Assembly (NCBI GenBank): GCA_945492935.1
Contig: CALYVE010000009.1
Coordinates: 1-15,498 of the forward strand
Direction of reading: 5' to 3'
Length of the DNA: 15,498 nucleotides
Source of the DNA: an uncultured Lachnospiraceae bacterium
GTDB lineage: Bacteria > Bacillota > Clostridia > Lachnospirales > Lachnospiraceae
Shown: piece after piece, positions 7,356 through 14,120 of the stretch
How positions within the stretch are numbered: the first letter of the stretch is position 1
How the letters are laid out: every line of letters starts with the position of its first letter
The notes under the pieces: generated by a model
Seen by the model: only the letters and a program-made list of their open reading frames with translations
What the model was told of the DNA's origin: nothing
Database searches by the model: none
Program-made: the position numbers and the translations under genes

Positions 7356-8930
7356 TCACGCAATTCCAAAATCAGCCAACGACATCTGATTATAACCCTC
7401 CGAAGAATGTGCCACTTTCCAGTTTTGTTTGTGGTCGACTCCAATCAGTTGTCTTGTTATATATTGCTCCTCAATCGGCGTCTTGTACATCTGTCTTCCG
7501 CCACAAAGAATAAAATAGTGTGCTCTTTTAAGTACAACTCCCATCTTTTTCAACGCATCAAAATCAAGCTTTCCATATCGACGCGCCTGTACTATTCGCT
7601 TAGCAGAAGTCGGTCCAATACCCGGAACACGAAGTAACAATTCATAACCGGCAGTCTGCACATCTACCGGAAATTGATTTATATGACGCAATGCCCAGTC
7701 ACACTTCGGGTCTAACAATTCGTTAAAATTCGGTTTTTTCTCCGAAAGCAATTCGTTCGCGCGAAATCCATAGAACCGCAGCAACCAGTCTGCCTGATAC
7801 AATCGATGCTCTCGAAGAAGCGGAGGTGCAGTTCCAAGTGCAGGAAGTGCCGCATCTTCATTCAAAGGAATATATGCCGAATAGAAAACACGTTTCAAAT
7901 CGTAGCCGGTATAAAGCTGTTGCGTTGTCTGAATCAAAGTGTAATCCGTCTCCCCTGTTGCGCCGATAATCATCTGCGTGCTCTGTCCGGCAGGGGCGAA
8001 GCTACGTTTCAGATTGGTCAAATCACGCGGTGCAAGCTCGTAATTATGTGCCGTTGAAAGGTATTGATTGCCCACTCCAAGAATCTTGGCTATCTCAGCA
8101 TTTCCCTTATCAATATAGCCGTGATTGTTTGAAGAAAGCATATCCTGTCTTGACTGAAAAATACTGTTGCCTAAATATTGATTTCCCGATGCGCGCTCCA
8201 TATGTCGATCCTTGCCAATTGCCATACGGTGTGCAGCTATCGTATCACGAACCTTGCCCATCGGTTCCAAAATCGTATGAAAATTCTTGTTTGGAGCTAG
8301 TTTCGACAAGCTCTCTGCCGTCGGAAGTTCCAAATTGATGCTCATACGATCAGCCAGATAACCCACTCTGGCAAGAAGCTCATCTGACGCGCCCGGTATT
8401 GTCTTCACATGAACATATCCGTTGAAATGATATTTGGTACGAAGCAAAACAAGCGTCTCACACATCTTCTCCATCGTATAAGTCGGATTCTTCAAAACAC
8501 CGGAACTAAGGAACAAGCCCTCAATATAATTACGCTTATAAAACTCAACCGTAAGCTCACAAATCTCTTCAGGCGTAAATGTCGCACGCGGCACATCGTT
8601 GCTCGCACGATTAATACAATATTTACAATCGTAAACACAATGATTTGTCATCAGAATCTTAAGCAGTGAAATACATCGTCCATCTGCAGCAAAGCTATGA
8701 CAAATACCTGCAGCACTTGCATTGCCAAGCATCCCCTTCTGCCCACGCCGATCTGAGCCGCTGGACGTACATGCCACATCATACTTTGCAGCATCTGCCA
8801 GAATCTCTAATTTCTCCTGTGTAGAAAAATCCTTAACGACACCGAGTTCACATTTCGATACAGTATCACTCTGCATGTTAACATTATTCGAGCTTTGCAT
8901 ATTTTTCATAATATCTATCTTTTCCATCAT
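7356..8930 (-). CDS. Putative DNA modification/repair radical SAM protein (TIGR03916-like)
   Basis: A 524-residue radical SAM enzyme. The [4Fe-4S]-binding motif is CVYDCKYC with C98, C102 and C105. Before it come AAKYDVACTSSGS (48-60) and GICHSF (75-80). After it come YIEGLFLSSGV (135-145), KTIPGASDELL, ADRMSINLELPT and FAPAGQSTQMIIGAT (311-325), then REHRLYQADWLLRFYGF (373-389). A C-terminal helix-hairpin-helix (LLLRVPGIGPTSAKRI, 431-446) suggests DNA contact. These blocks match the radical SAM family known as 'linked to UDG', a proposed DNA repair or modification protein of unproven reaction. It is longer than I expect for the family (about 420), with an N-terminal 35-residue extension and a polar insert near 225-305. 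ATG 8930 has AGGT 8 nt upstream; in-frame ATGs at 8927 and 8909 are alternatives. The promoter carries a LexA box. Confidence 0.9.
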   Translation of the reverse strand: MMEKIDIMKNMQSSNNVNMQSDTVSKCELGVVKDFSTQEKLEILADAAKYDVACTSSGSDRRGQKGMLGNASAAGICHSFAADGRCISLLKILMTNHCVYDCKYCINRASNDVPRATFTPEEICELTVEFYKRNYIEGLFLSSGVLKNPTYTMEKMCETLVLLRTKYHFNGYVHVKTIPGASDELLARVGYLADRMSINLELPTAESLSKLAPNKNFHTILEPMGKVRDTIAAHRMAIGKDRHMERASGNQYLGNSIFQSRQDMLSSNNHGYIDKGNAEIAKILGVGNQYLSTAHNYELAPRDLTNLKRSFAPAGQSTQMIIGATGETDYTLIQTTQQLYTGYDLKRVFYSAYIPLNEDAALPALGTAPPLLREHRLYQADWLLRFYGFRANELLSEKKPNFNELLDPKCDWALRHINQFPVDVQTAGYELLLRVPGIGPTSAKRIVQARRYGKLDFDALKKMGVVLKRAHYFILCGGRQMYKTPIEEQYITRQLIGVDHKQNWKVAHSSEGYNQMSLADFGIA

Positions 8931-8943
8931 ACCGTCTTACCTA

Positions 8944-9068
8944 ATTCAATCATCTTTCCGAGCCGGGGCATCATTCTGAGCTTGGGCATCATTCTGACCA
9001 GGTTCAACACTCCGAGCAGGGTCATCATTCTGCCTGTTTCATCTTTCCGAGTTGTTTCGTCCTCACAC
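8944..9068. repeat. 18-nt imperfect tandem repeat array, about seven units
   Basis: Plus-strand units end in CTGA or CCGA: 8944-8961, 8962-8979, 8980-8997, 8998-9015, 9016-9032 (17 nt, one base short), 9033-9050 and a divergent 9051-9068. The best two, GCCGGGGCATCATTCTGA and GCTTGGGCATCATTCTGA, differ at three positions. The array lies in the predicted 5' leader of the radical SAM gene. An 18-nt period equals six codons, and one minus-strand frame reads hexapeptides such as QNDAPA and QNDAQA. Confidence 0.8.
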
Positions 9069-9127
9069 GCAGTTATAGAATAAGCCAAGCAAATTCTTAA
9101 TATTATAGTCTATTTAACCTTTTTATT

Positions 9128-9156
9128 ATTATACAAACATATGTTCGGTATTGCAA
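9128..9156 (-). promoter_or_regulatory. Strong promoter of the radical SAM/DUF4130 operon
   Basis: On the minus strand TTGCAA (9156-9151), exactly 17 nt, and TATAAT (9133-9128). Initiation is predicted near 9121. It is the best promoter in the window and its spacer is almost entirely a LexA operator. Confidence 0.8.
9134..9147 (-). promoter_or_regulatory. LexA (DinR-type) SOS operator
   Basis: CGAACATATGTTTG on the minus strand matches 13 of 14 positions of the Gram-positive SOS box CGAACRNRYGTTYC; the mismatch is the final G. It lies between the -35 and -10 boxes, the classical position for LexA repression. Prediction: the operon is derepressed by DNA damage. Confidence 0.82.
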
Positions 9157-9271
9157 GTATTTTTTTGTTTATTTCCACATCCGGAATTTAAGGTTTCGTT
9201 TATGCTTCATCAGCAATTCTTTTGATTGCACTGCCGGCAGGCCCCCGCGCCACAAGGCCGCGGTAAATAAT

Positions 9272-9302
9272 AAAAAACCTGATGGCATTCAATACCATCA
9301 GG
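9272..9302 (-). terminator. Intrinsic terminator after the thioesterase gene
   Basis: Minus-strand hairpin CCTGATGG (9302-9295), 9-nt loop, CCATCAGG (9285-9278), followed directly by six T (9277-9272) and further AT-rich sequence. It is 38 nt beyond the thioesterase stop codon and closes region A. Confidence 0.9.
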
Positions 9303-9340
9303 CAAATAGACGTTAATAAATCAACTGCAACTTCATCCGA

Positions 9341-9733
9341 TTACAAATGCACGCCTGTAGTAGATACTACAGCAACGAATGTACCGAGCTCATCTGTAAT
9401 GTTGATTTCGTAAAAACAATTTCTTCTTCCATCCTTCAAAAGTCTGCTCTCGCCATAAAGCACTTTACCCTTTGGGGCACTCAGATAGCTGATCTGACTC
9501 GTCGTTGTAACCGTCACAGACTCGCGTGTGTTCGTTGCAACCGCAAACACAAAATCGGCAAGTGTAAAAATTGCACCGCCCATTACATGACCGGTTGCAT
9601 TTTGGTGGCGCTCATCAACCGCAAAAGAACATTTTGCATATTTTTCCTTCACATCCAAAATCTCAATTCCGGTTGTGTCCATCGCAAATCGATCATTCAT
9701 AAAATACGCTCTCGCATCCTCAATTGTCCACAT
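9341..9733 (-). CDS. PaaI-family hotdog-fold thioesterase
   Basis: A 130-residue single hotdog domain, the usual length for this family. The signature HQNATGHVMGGAIFTLAD (43-60) contains the conserved Asn-x-x-Gly, Gly-Gly (52-53) and D60, corresponding to the catalytic Asp region of PaaI-type acyl-CoA thioesterases. The C-terminal strands (SQISYLSAPKGKVLYGESRLLKDGRR) fit the fold. It should hydrolyse a small acyl-CoA or aryl-CoA in the cytoplasm; the substrate cannot be read from sequence. ATG 9733 is preceded by AGGAAG (9744-9739). It follows the arabinofuranosidase by 102 nt and is the last gene before the terminator at 9272-9302. A functional tie to the arabinofuranosidase is not evident; a tie to the acyltransferase at the head of the cluster is possible but speculative. 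Confidence 0.9.
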   Translation of the reverse strand: MWTIEDARAYFMNDRFAMDTTGIEILDVKEKYAKCSFAVDERHQNATGHVMGGAIFTLADFVFAVATNTRESVTVTTTSQISYLSAPKGKVLYGESRLLKDGRRNCFYEINITDELGTFVAVVSTTGVHL

Positions 9734-9763
9734 ATATTCTTCCTTTTTTTCTATAATTCTATA

Positions 9764-9825
9764 TTGTCGGCTTTCCTTGTCGGTCTTTTGCCGGCCTCTT
9801 GCCGGCCCTTATCGATTCTTGCCGC
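9764..9825. repeat. Short degenerate repeats TTG(T/C)CGG, about 11-nt spacing
   Basis: Plus-strand TTGTCGG at 9764 and 9777, TTGCCGG at 9788 and 9799, and TTGCCGC at 9819, with spacings of 13, 11, 11 and 20 nt. They fill the gap between the arabinofuranosidase stop and the thioesterase leader and are more GC-rich than their surroundings. Confidence 0.65.
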
Positions 9826-9835
9826 TATGCGACGT

Positions 9836-11338
9836 TTACCCACGTCTCAAACGTATCACATTCCAGCTCTTGTTCTCGAAAACAGCCTTCAAAACTCCAT
9901 CATGGATTTCAGACGTTCCTCCAACAACCGGCACAACATTATCCGGTATTTCCTCTGTATTGACCGCCTTGACATCGTCATGATGCATTTTGATATGCTG
10001 AGCAATTTTGTAGTCAGCAAATTGTCGAAGTTCCATCGATACTTCCAGATCGTCCGAAAGATTCTTATTAACAGCAAACAAAACAAGTTCATCAATCGCT
10101 TCATTATACACAACTACGCTGTCAAGGTAAGCAGCCTCACCATACTTTTTTGATTCGTAGGTTGGTGAATTTACAATCGTATTCAATACCGTACCATGAC
10201 CATATGTTGCAGCATGCAGATACGGGTAAAAGGTTGTCTGCCTCCATACACCCGTGTCACTCGTCATAATCGGTGCAATCACATTTACAAGTTGCGCAAG
10301 GCAAGCCATTTTTACACGGTCTGCGTGGCGCAAAATGGTAATCAGCATACTTCCAACCAAAAGTGCATCTTCAAAATTATAAACATCTTCAAGCTGATGC
10401 GGTTTTTGTACCCATTTTTCCAATCGTTTATCCTGCTCGTTTGAATGGTACCAAACATTCCACTCATCGAGTGAAATATTAATTGTCTTCTTGCTGTGTT
10501 TCTTACCTTTCACATAGTCGCAAATTGCGATGACATTCTGAATAAAATGGTCGAGATCAACATTGCTCGCAAGAAAGCTTGGTGTATCATCGTCCGGATT
10601 TCCGTAATATTGGTGCATGGATATATAATCAATAACGTCATATCCCTCCTCTAAAACACATGCTTCCCACTCGCCAAAAGTAGGCATCTGATGATACGAA
10701 CTGCCACATGCAACAAGCTCAATATCCGGATCCATTTCCTTCATTGCCTTTCCGGTCTGTGCAGCAAGCTTTGCGTATTCATCCGCCGTCTTCTGCCCAA
10801 TCTGCCATGGACCATCCATCTCATTTCCAAGACACCACGTCTTGATTTTGTGCGGCTTCTCGTAACCATGCTGTTTGCGAAGCTCGCTGTACTTCGTGCC
10901 ACCCTCAAAATTGCAGTACTCCAAAAGATTAAGCGCAGCCTCCATACCACGGGTACCAAAATTCATGGCCATCATTACATCGCAGCCTGCCTTTTTTGAC
11001 CAGTCACAGAATTCATTTAACCCAAATTGATTTGATTCAATTACTTTCCATGCAAGATCCACACGGCTTGGTCTGGTCTCCTTAGGTCCTACACTATCTT
11101 CCCAATAAAAGCTTGAAACAAAATTGCCACCCGGATAACGGACAATTGGCACATTTAACTCTTTTACAAGAGTAAGTGTGTCCTTACGAAAACCTTGCTC
11201 ATCTGAAAATTCGCTGTCCGGCTGATAAATGCCATCATACACAGCGCGACCAAGGTGCTCAATAAATGAGCCGTAAACACGCTTATCTATCGCTCCAATT
11301 ACAAAATCACGGTCAATAATAATCTGCGCCTTTTTCAT
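9836..11338 (-). CDS. abfA: Intracellular alpha-L-arabinofuranosidase, GH51
   Basis: A 500-residue protein of typical GH51 length. The catalytic acid/base is E173 in TWCLGNEMDGPWQIG and the nucleophile is E292 in ISLDEWNVWY. Other family blocks are YGSFIEHLGRAVYDGIY (22-38), VRYPGGNFVSSFYWED (66-81) and ISMHQYYGN (239-247). An (alpha/beta)8 barrel is followed by a C-terminal beta-sandwich. There is no signal peptide, so it acts inside the cell on imported arabino-oligosaccharides, releasing terminal L-arabinofuranose. ATG 11338 has a strong GGAGGAAG site (11353-11346). The 126-nt gap upstream shows no convincing promoter, so it may be read from the acyltransferase operon. No transporter, regulator or other arabinose gene lies in the window. 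The symbol follows family use. Confidence 0.95.
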   Translation of the reverse strand: MKKAQIIIDRDFVIGAIDKRVYGSFIEHLGRAVYDGIYQPDSEFSDEQGFRKDTLTLVKELNVPIVRYPGGNFVSSFYWEDSVGPKETRPSRVDLAWKVIESNQFGLNEFCDWSKKAGCDVMMAMNFGTRGMEAALNLLEYCNFEGGTKYSELRKQHGYEKPHKIKTWCLGNEMDGPWQIGQKTADEYAKLAAQTGKAMKEMDPDIELVACGSSYHQMPTFGEWEACVLEEGYDVIDYISMHQYYGNPDDDTPSFLASNVDLDHFIQNVIAICDYVKGKKHSKKTINISLDEWNVWYHSNEQDKRLEKWVQKPHQLEDVYNFEDALLVGSMLITILRHADRVKMACLAQLVNVIAPIMTSDTGVWRQTTFYPYLHAATYGHGTVLNTIVNSPTYESKKYGEAAYLDSVVVYNEAIDELVLFAVNKNLSDDLEVSMELRQFADYKIAQHIKMHHDDVKAVNTEEIPDNVVPVVGGTSEIHDGVLKAVFENKSWNVIRLRRG

Positions 11339-11464
11339 AAGAAAACTTCCTCCAAAAACTTCTTATATCCCACAAAGCAATCACAGTATGCGTCAGCAAC
11401 CATAGTCATCACATCAATCATGCCTTCAGACCATACATATCGTCCACATCAACAATATCAAAAA

Positions 11465-12331
11465 TCACTCAACGTCCATTGTAATTTTCTTTGGCTTTTG
11501 CATTTTCAAGGTTGTCTGAATACTCATTTTCATAATCTTGTCAAGATCCTTGTCCTGCTGCACCGGAAAAGCTTTACGAACATCTGCTACATCATTTTTC
11601 AAATCATAAACAAGCACGCTTGAAATCCCATCCTTAAGCATATGCTTTTCGCTCTCAATAAGCTTACCGCTTGGATCATACATAGCAGATGCGCCGCTGT
11701 AATATACACCTCCGATATCTCCCACGCAGTTGATACCTGCGATATAGCACTGATTTTCGATCGCGCGTGCTGCAAGCAAGGTCGACCAATGATAAACACG
11801 TGCCTCCGGCCAATTTGCAGGAACGACAATAAGCTCCGACAAATCAGAAATCTTACGGAACAATTCCGGAAATCTCAAATCATAACAAACGACGGAACCA
11901 ACATTAAAATCTCCGATTTTGCACACACTAAGGTGGTCCCCGCCACGGTAAAATTTATCCTCACCACTATAGGTAAACGGGTGAATTTTTGCATAATCAA
12001 GAGCCTCCTCCTTCGGAGTTACAATCGAATAATGATTCTCACACAAATCTTCGGTATCTACTGATTTTGTCCAACCAATACCAATTGAAATATCATATTT
12101 ATCCGCAAGACCTCGCGTAAAATCCACAGTCTCGCGATTCGTTTCTGTCGTCATATCCGTGTTCATGGAAAAACCTGTAAGCGTCATTTCCGGAAAGAGC
12201 AAAAGCGCATTCTGACCAACGCGCATTTCTCTGCATTTTGCAACAAAAATTTCAATGGCCTCAATAACCTTTTTCTTGTTTGCTTCCTTATCTTCCCACG
12301 CAATGTTAAGTTCTGTAATGCCAATAACCAT
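11465..12331 (-). CDS. Carbon-nitrogen hydrolase (nitrilase fold), omega-amidase-like
   Basis: A 288-residue nitrilase-superfamily enzyme with the Glu-Lys-Cys triad E48 (LLFPEMTLTGFS), K115 (YAKIHPFTYSGE) and C149 (VVCYDLRFPELF). The block VVPANWPEARVYHW followed by LLAARAIENQCYIAGIN is typical of the NIT2/YafV group, which hydrolyses alpha-ketoglutaramate and related omega-amides; that substrate is an inference. It is cytoplasmic. The open frame extends upstream to 12529, but that part overlaps the preceding hydrolase gene out of frame. ATG 12331 is chosen because the protein fold starts there (MVIGITELNIAW) and AGGGGAAG lies about 7 nt upstream. The gap from the preceding stop codon is 1 nt, so translation is probably coupled. 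Confidence 0.9.
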   Translation of the reverse strand: MVIGITELNIAWEDKEANKKKVIEAIEIFVAKCREMRVGQNALLLFPEMTLTGFSMNTDMTTETNRETVDFTRGLADKYDISIGIGWTKSVDTEDLCENHYSIVTPKEEALDYAKIHPFTYSGEDKFYRGGDHLSVCKIGDFNVGSVVCYDLRFPELFRKISDLSELIVVPANWPEARVYHWSTLLAARAIENQCYIAGINCVGDIGGVYYSGASAMYDPSGKLIESEKHMLKDGISSVLVYDLKNDVADVRKAFPVQQDKDLDKIMKMSIQTTLKMQKPKKITMDVE

Positions 12332-12332
12332 A

Positions 12333-13259
12333 TTAATCTTCCCCTTGTAATAATTCAAAAAATTTGCCAACCTCGCTCCACGCCTTCCCTGCTTCCGGCA
12401 TTGATTTTGCAGCCATCTGGAACACATGAAACATGCCAGGATATTCCGAATACCGCACGGAGACCCCTGCCTGTTTTGCTTTTGCAGCAACCCTTTTTGA
12501 GTCATCGAGTAACATTTCTTCCGAACCAACCTGAATTAACATTGGCGGAAAACCATTGAATTCGCCATAGACAGGTGAAATGTGAGGATCCTTCGGATCA
12601 CTTCCATCACTATACGGGTTGCCATATATCAGACTGTCCCTGCGATTTCCAAATACAATATCGACCTCATAATTGTCATCATAAGATGCGCCACTCGCCG
12701 TAAGGTCTGCCCATGGTGACATAAGCACAATTCCTGCCGGAAGCAAAATATTATGCTCGCGCAAATACATCACAAGTGCAAGAGAAAGTCCCCCTCCTGC
12801 CGAGTCGCCTGCAAGAAAAATGTGTTTTGCTTCAAATCCTTCATCAAGTAACCACTGGTAGGCATCGATTGCATCTTCAAGTGCTGCCGGATACGGGTGT
12901 TCCGGTGCAACACGATAATCCACCGAAAGCACACATGCGCCCGGACAAACCTCGCTATACAGCCCGGCCATTGTACGATAATTATTCTTAAATGCGCTGA
13001 CATATCCGCCGCCATGAAGCTGAAGTACAACCCAATCGCATTCGCCTTCAACCGGCGAAAGCATTTCCATCTTATAGTTCTTTCGTTCAATCAGACGTGT
13101 CGTCAAATGCTCCGGATATTTGAAGCTTTTATCAATATCACTCTCACTTCGGTTCTTTTCAATGAAGTATGACTTGAGCGTGACATTTTTATTAAATTCC
13201 TTAATCAAACGTTTTACAACAACTGCACGTTTGCTGATACCATCCTTTTGTTCTTCCAT
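12333..13259 (-). CDS. Alpha/beta hydrolase, HSL (fold-3) esterase family
   Basis: A 308-residue esterase/deacetylase-like enzyme. HGGG (82-85) forms the oxyanion hole, GDSAGG (151-156) carries the nucleophile S153, and H278 (GMFHVF) is the catalytic His. The acidic position falls in GSEEMLLDDS (245-254), where many relatives have Asp at the place of E247, so the acid may be Glu or a nearby Asp. VLSVDYRVAPEHPYPAALEDA (from 110) is classic for the hormone-sensitive lipase family. There is no signal peptide or membrane segment. It starts 3 nt after the membrane-protein gene, with only a distant GAGAGG, so re-initiation is likely. Its position beside an acyltransferase suggests removal of, or proofreading of, an acyl group added by that enzyme; this is an inference. 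Confidence 0.93.
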   Translation of the reverse strand: MEEQKDGISKRAVVVKRLIKEFNKNVTLKSYFIEKNRSESDIDKSFKYPEHLTTRLIERKNYKMEMLSPVEGECDWVVLQLHGGGYVSAFKNNYRTMAGLYSEVCPGACVLSVDYRVAPEHPYPAALEDAIDAYQWLLDEGFEAKHIFLAGDSAGGGLSLALVMYLREHNILLPAGIVLMSPWADLTASGASYDDNYEVDIVFGNRRDSLIYGNPYSDGSDPKDPHISPVYGEFNGFPPMLIQVGSEEMLLDDSKRVAAKAKQAGVSVRYSEYPGMFHVFQMAAKSMPEAGKAWSEVGKFFELLQGED

Positions 13260-13262
13260 AAT

Positions 13263-14120
13263 TTATATACGAAACCTCTCTTTTAATTCATCACCGGCTC
13301 TGCGCCCGCCAAACAATAAAAGTGCAACCAAAATAAGTATAGTAACCATAAATGCCACGATTGTGAGCACCTTGTGTTTCATAATACCCAAAAGCATAAG
13401 CACAACAAAAAACAAACTCATAACAACGATTGCCACTTGCAAAAACAAGTAGCTCTGCCAGCGATTTCGGTAAACAATCATCAAAATAAGAACCAACAGC
13501 TGTACGCTTAAAATTGCAATTGGAGTACCTATTTCAATTGCCCAACCATTGTATCCGATCAGGTAATCCAACGCGAACATAACCAAAATTCCTACGATAA
13601 GCTGTACAAGAATTTTCCTGCGCAGGCTTCGGTTTTGAAGAACAGATATACAAATGGTAAAGCATCCATAGAACATGGCAACACCTGTGATAAGCGACCA
13701 TTTCATTTTCGGACTGACAATGAAGTTTATGAACAGCATCCCAATCTCAGCGACAACTGCCACAAAGCATAATATCTTCAGAAACAGAATATTTTTGCGC
13801 ATGGCAGGATGGACATCCGGATAGAAATCAATCGTTGGCGTCAGTGTTGCCGGTTCTGTTGGTGCCGTTTGGTCTGTTGCTTCTGTTGGTGTTATTTGGT
13901 CTGTCAGAGCATCTGTCGTTTCCGTTGTAGTTTCCGCTGTCACGCCCGATTCATTTTCTGAAGCAAACAGATCCTTTGTATCGACAATTTTGTTCTCATA
14001 GGAATTTTCATTCACATTGGCAAAATCTTTCGCATGCTCTCTTTTTATTACGCCGTGACAAAGCGGGCACACAAGAGCGTCATCTTTGATATTTAGTTTA
14101 CATCTTGGACAATTATTCAT
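13263..14120 (-). CDS. Zinc-ribbon membrane protein, DUF6320-like
   Basis: A 285-residue protein with two parts. The N-terminus is a zinc ribbon, CPRC (C4, C7) and CPLC (C18, C21). A long Thr/Glu/Pro-rich low-complexity linker (about 55-98, many ETT and PTE units) leads to about six hydrophobic helices (roughly 110-134, 140-160, 170-186, 198-216, 224-246 and 251-270). It therefore is a polytopic membrane protein with a metal-binding head. I associate this layout with the DUF6320 family found next to acyltransferases in Clostridia; its function is unknown. The start was set at ATG 14120, which has GGAG 6 nt upstream and puts the zinc ribbon at residue 4. ATG 14132 would add four residues. It overlaps the stop of the acyltransferase gene by 8 nt. 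Confidence 0.82.
   Translation of the reverse strand: MNNCPRCKLNIKDDALVCPLCHGVIKREHAKDFANVNENSYENKIVDTKDLFASENESGVTAETTTETTDALTDQITPTEATDQTAPTEPATLTPTIDFYPDVHPAMRKNILFLKILCFVAVVAEIGMLFINFIVSPKMKWSLITGVAMFYGCFTICISVLQNRSLRRKILVQLIVGILVMFALDYLIGYNGWAIEIGTPIAILSVQLLVLILMIVYRNRWQSYLFLQVAIVVMSLFFVVLMLLGIMKHKVLTIVAFMVTILILVALLLFGGRRAGDELKERFRI

Larger units (their letters stand above)
8931..9340. other. Intergenic region: SOS promoter, repeat-bearing leader, GC-rich patch, terminator
   Basis: This 410-nt gap holds, from right to left: the thioesterase terminator (9272-9302), a GC-rich patch (about 9229-9263), an AT-rich stretch, the LexA-controlled promoter (9128-9156), and a predicted leader of about 190 nt (9121 to 8931) containing the 18-nt repeat array. 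Two short frames in the leader are discussed under findings; neither has a convincing ribosome site. Confidence 0.75.

Noticed and set aside
9247..9262. GCCGCGGTAA similarity to the 16S rRNA 530-loop region
   Set aside because: Only ten bases match and the flanks do not. It is not an rRNA fragment.
9347..10153. 268-codon plus-strand frame across the thioesterase and arabinofuranosidase
   Set aside because: It is antisense to two well-supported genes, has Cys/His/Ile-rich shadow composition and no recognisable domain.
12332..12529. Upstream extension of the nitrilase-fold gene to ATG 12529
   Set aside because: The extra 66 residues lie out of frame inside the alpha/beta hydrolase gene and do not resemble the family. 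ATG 12331 has a good ribosome site and begins the fold.
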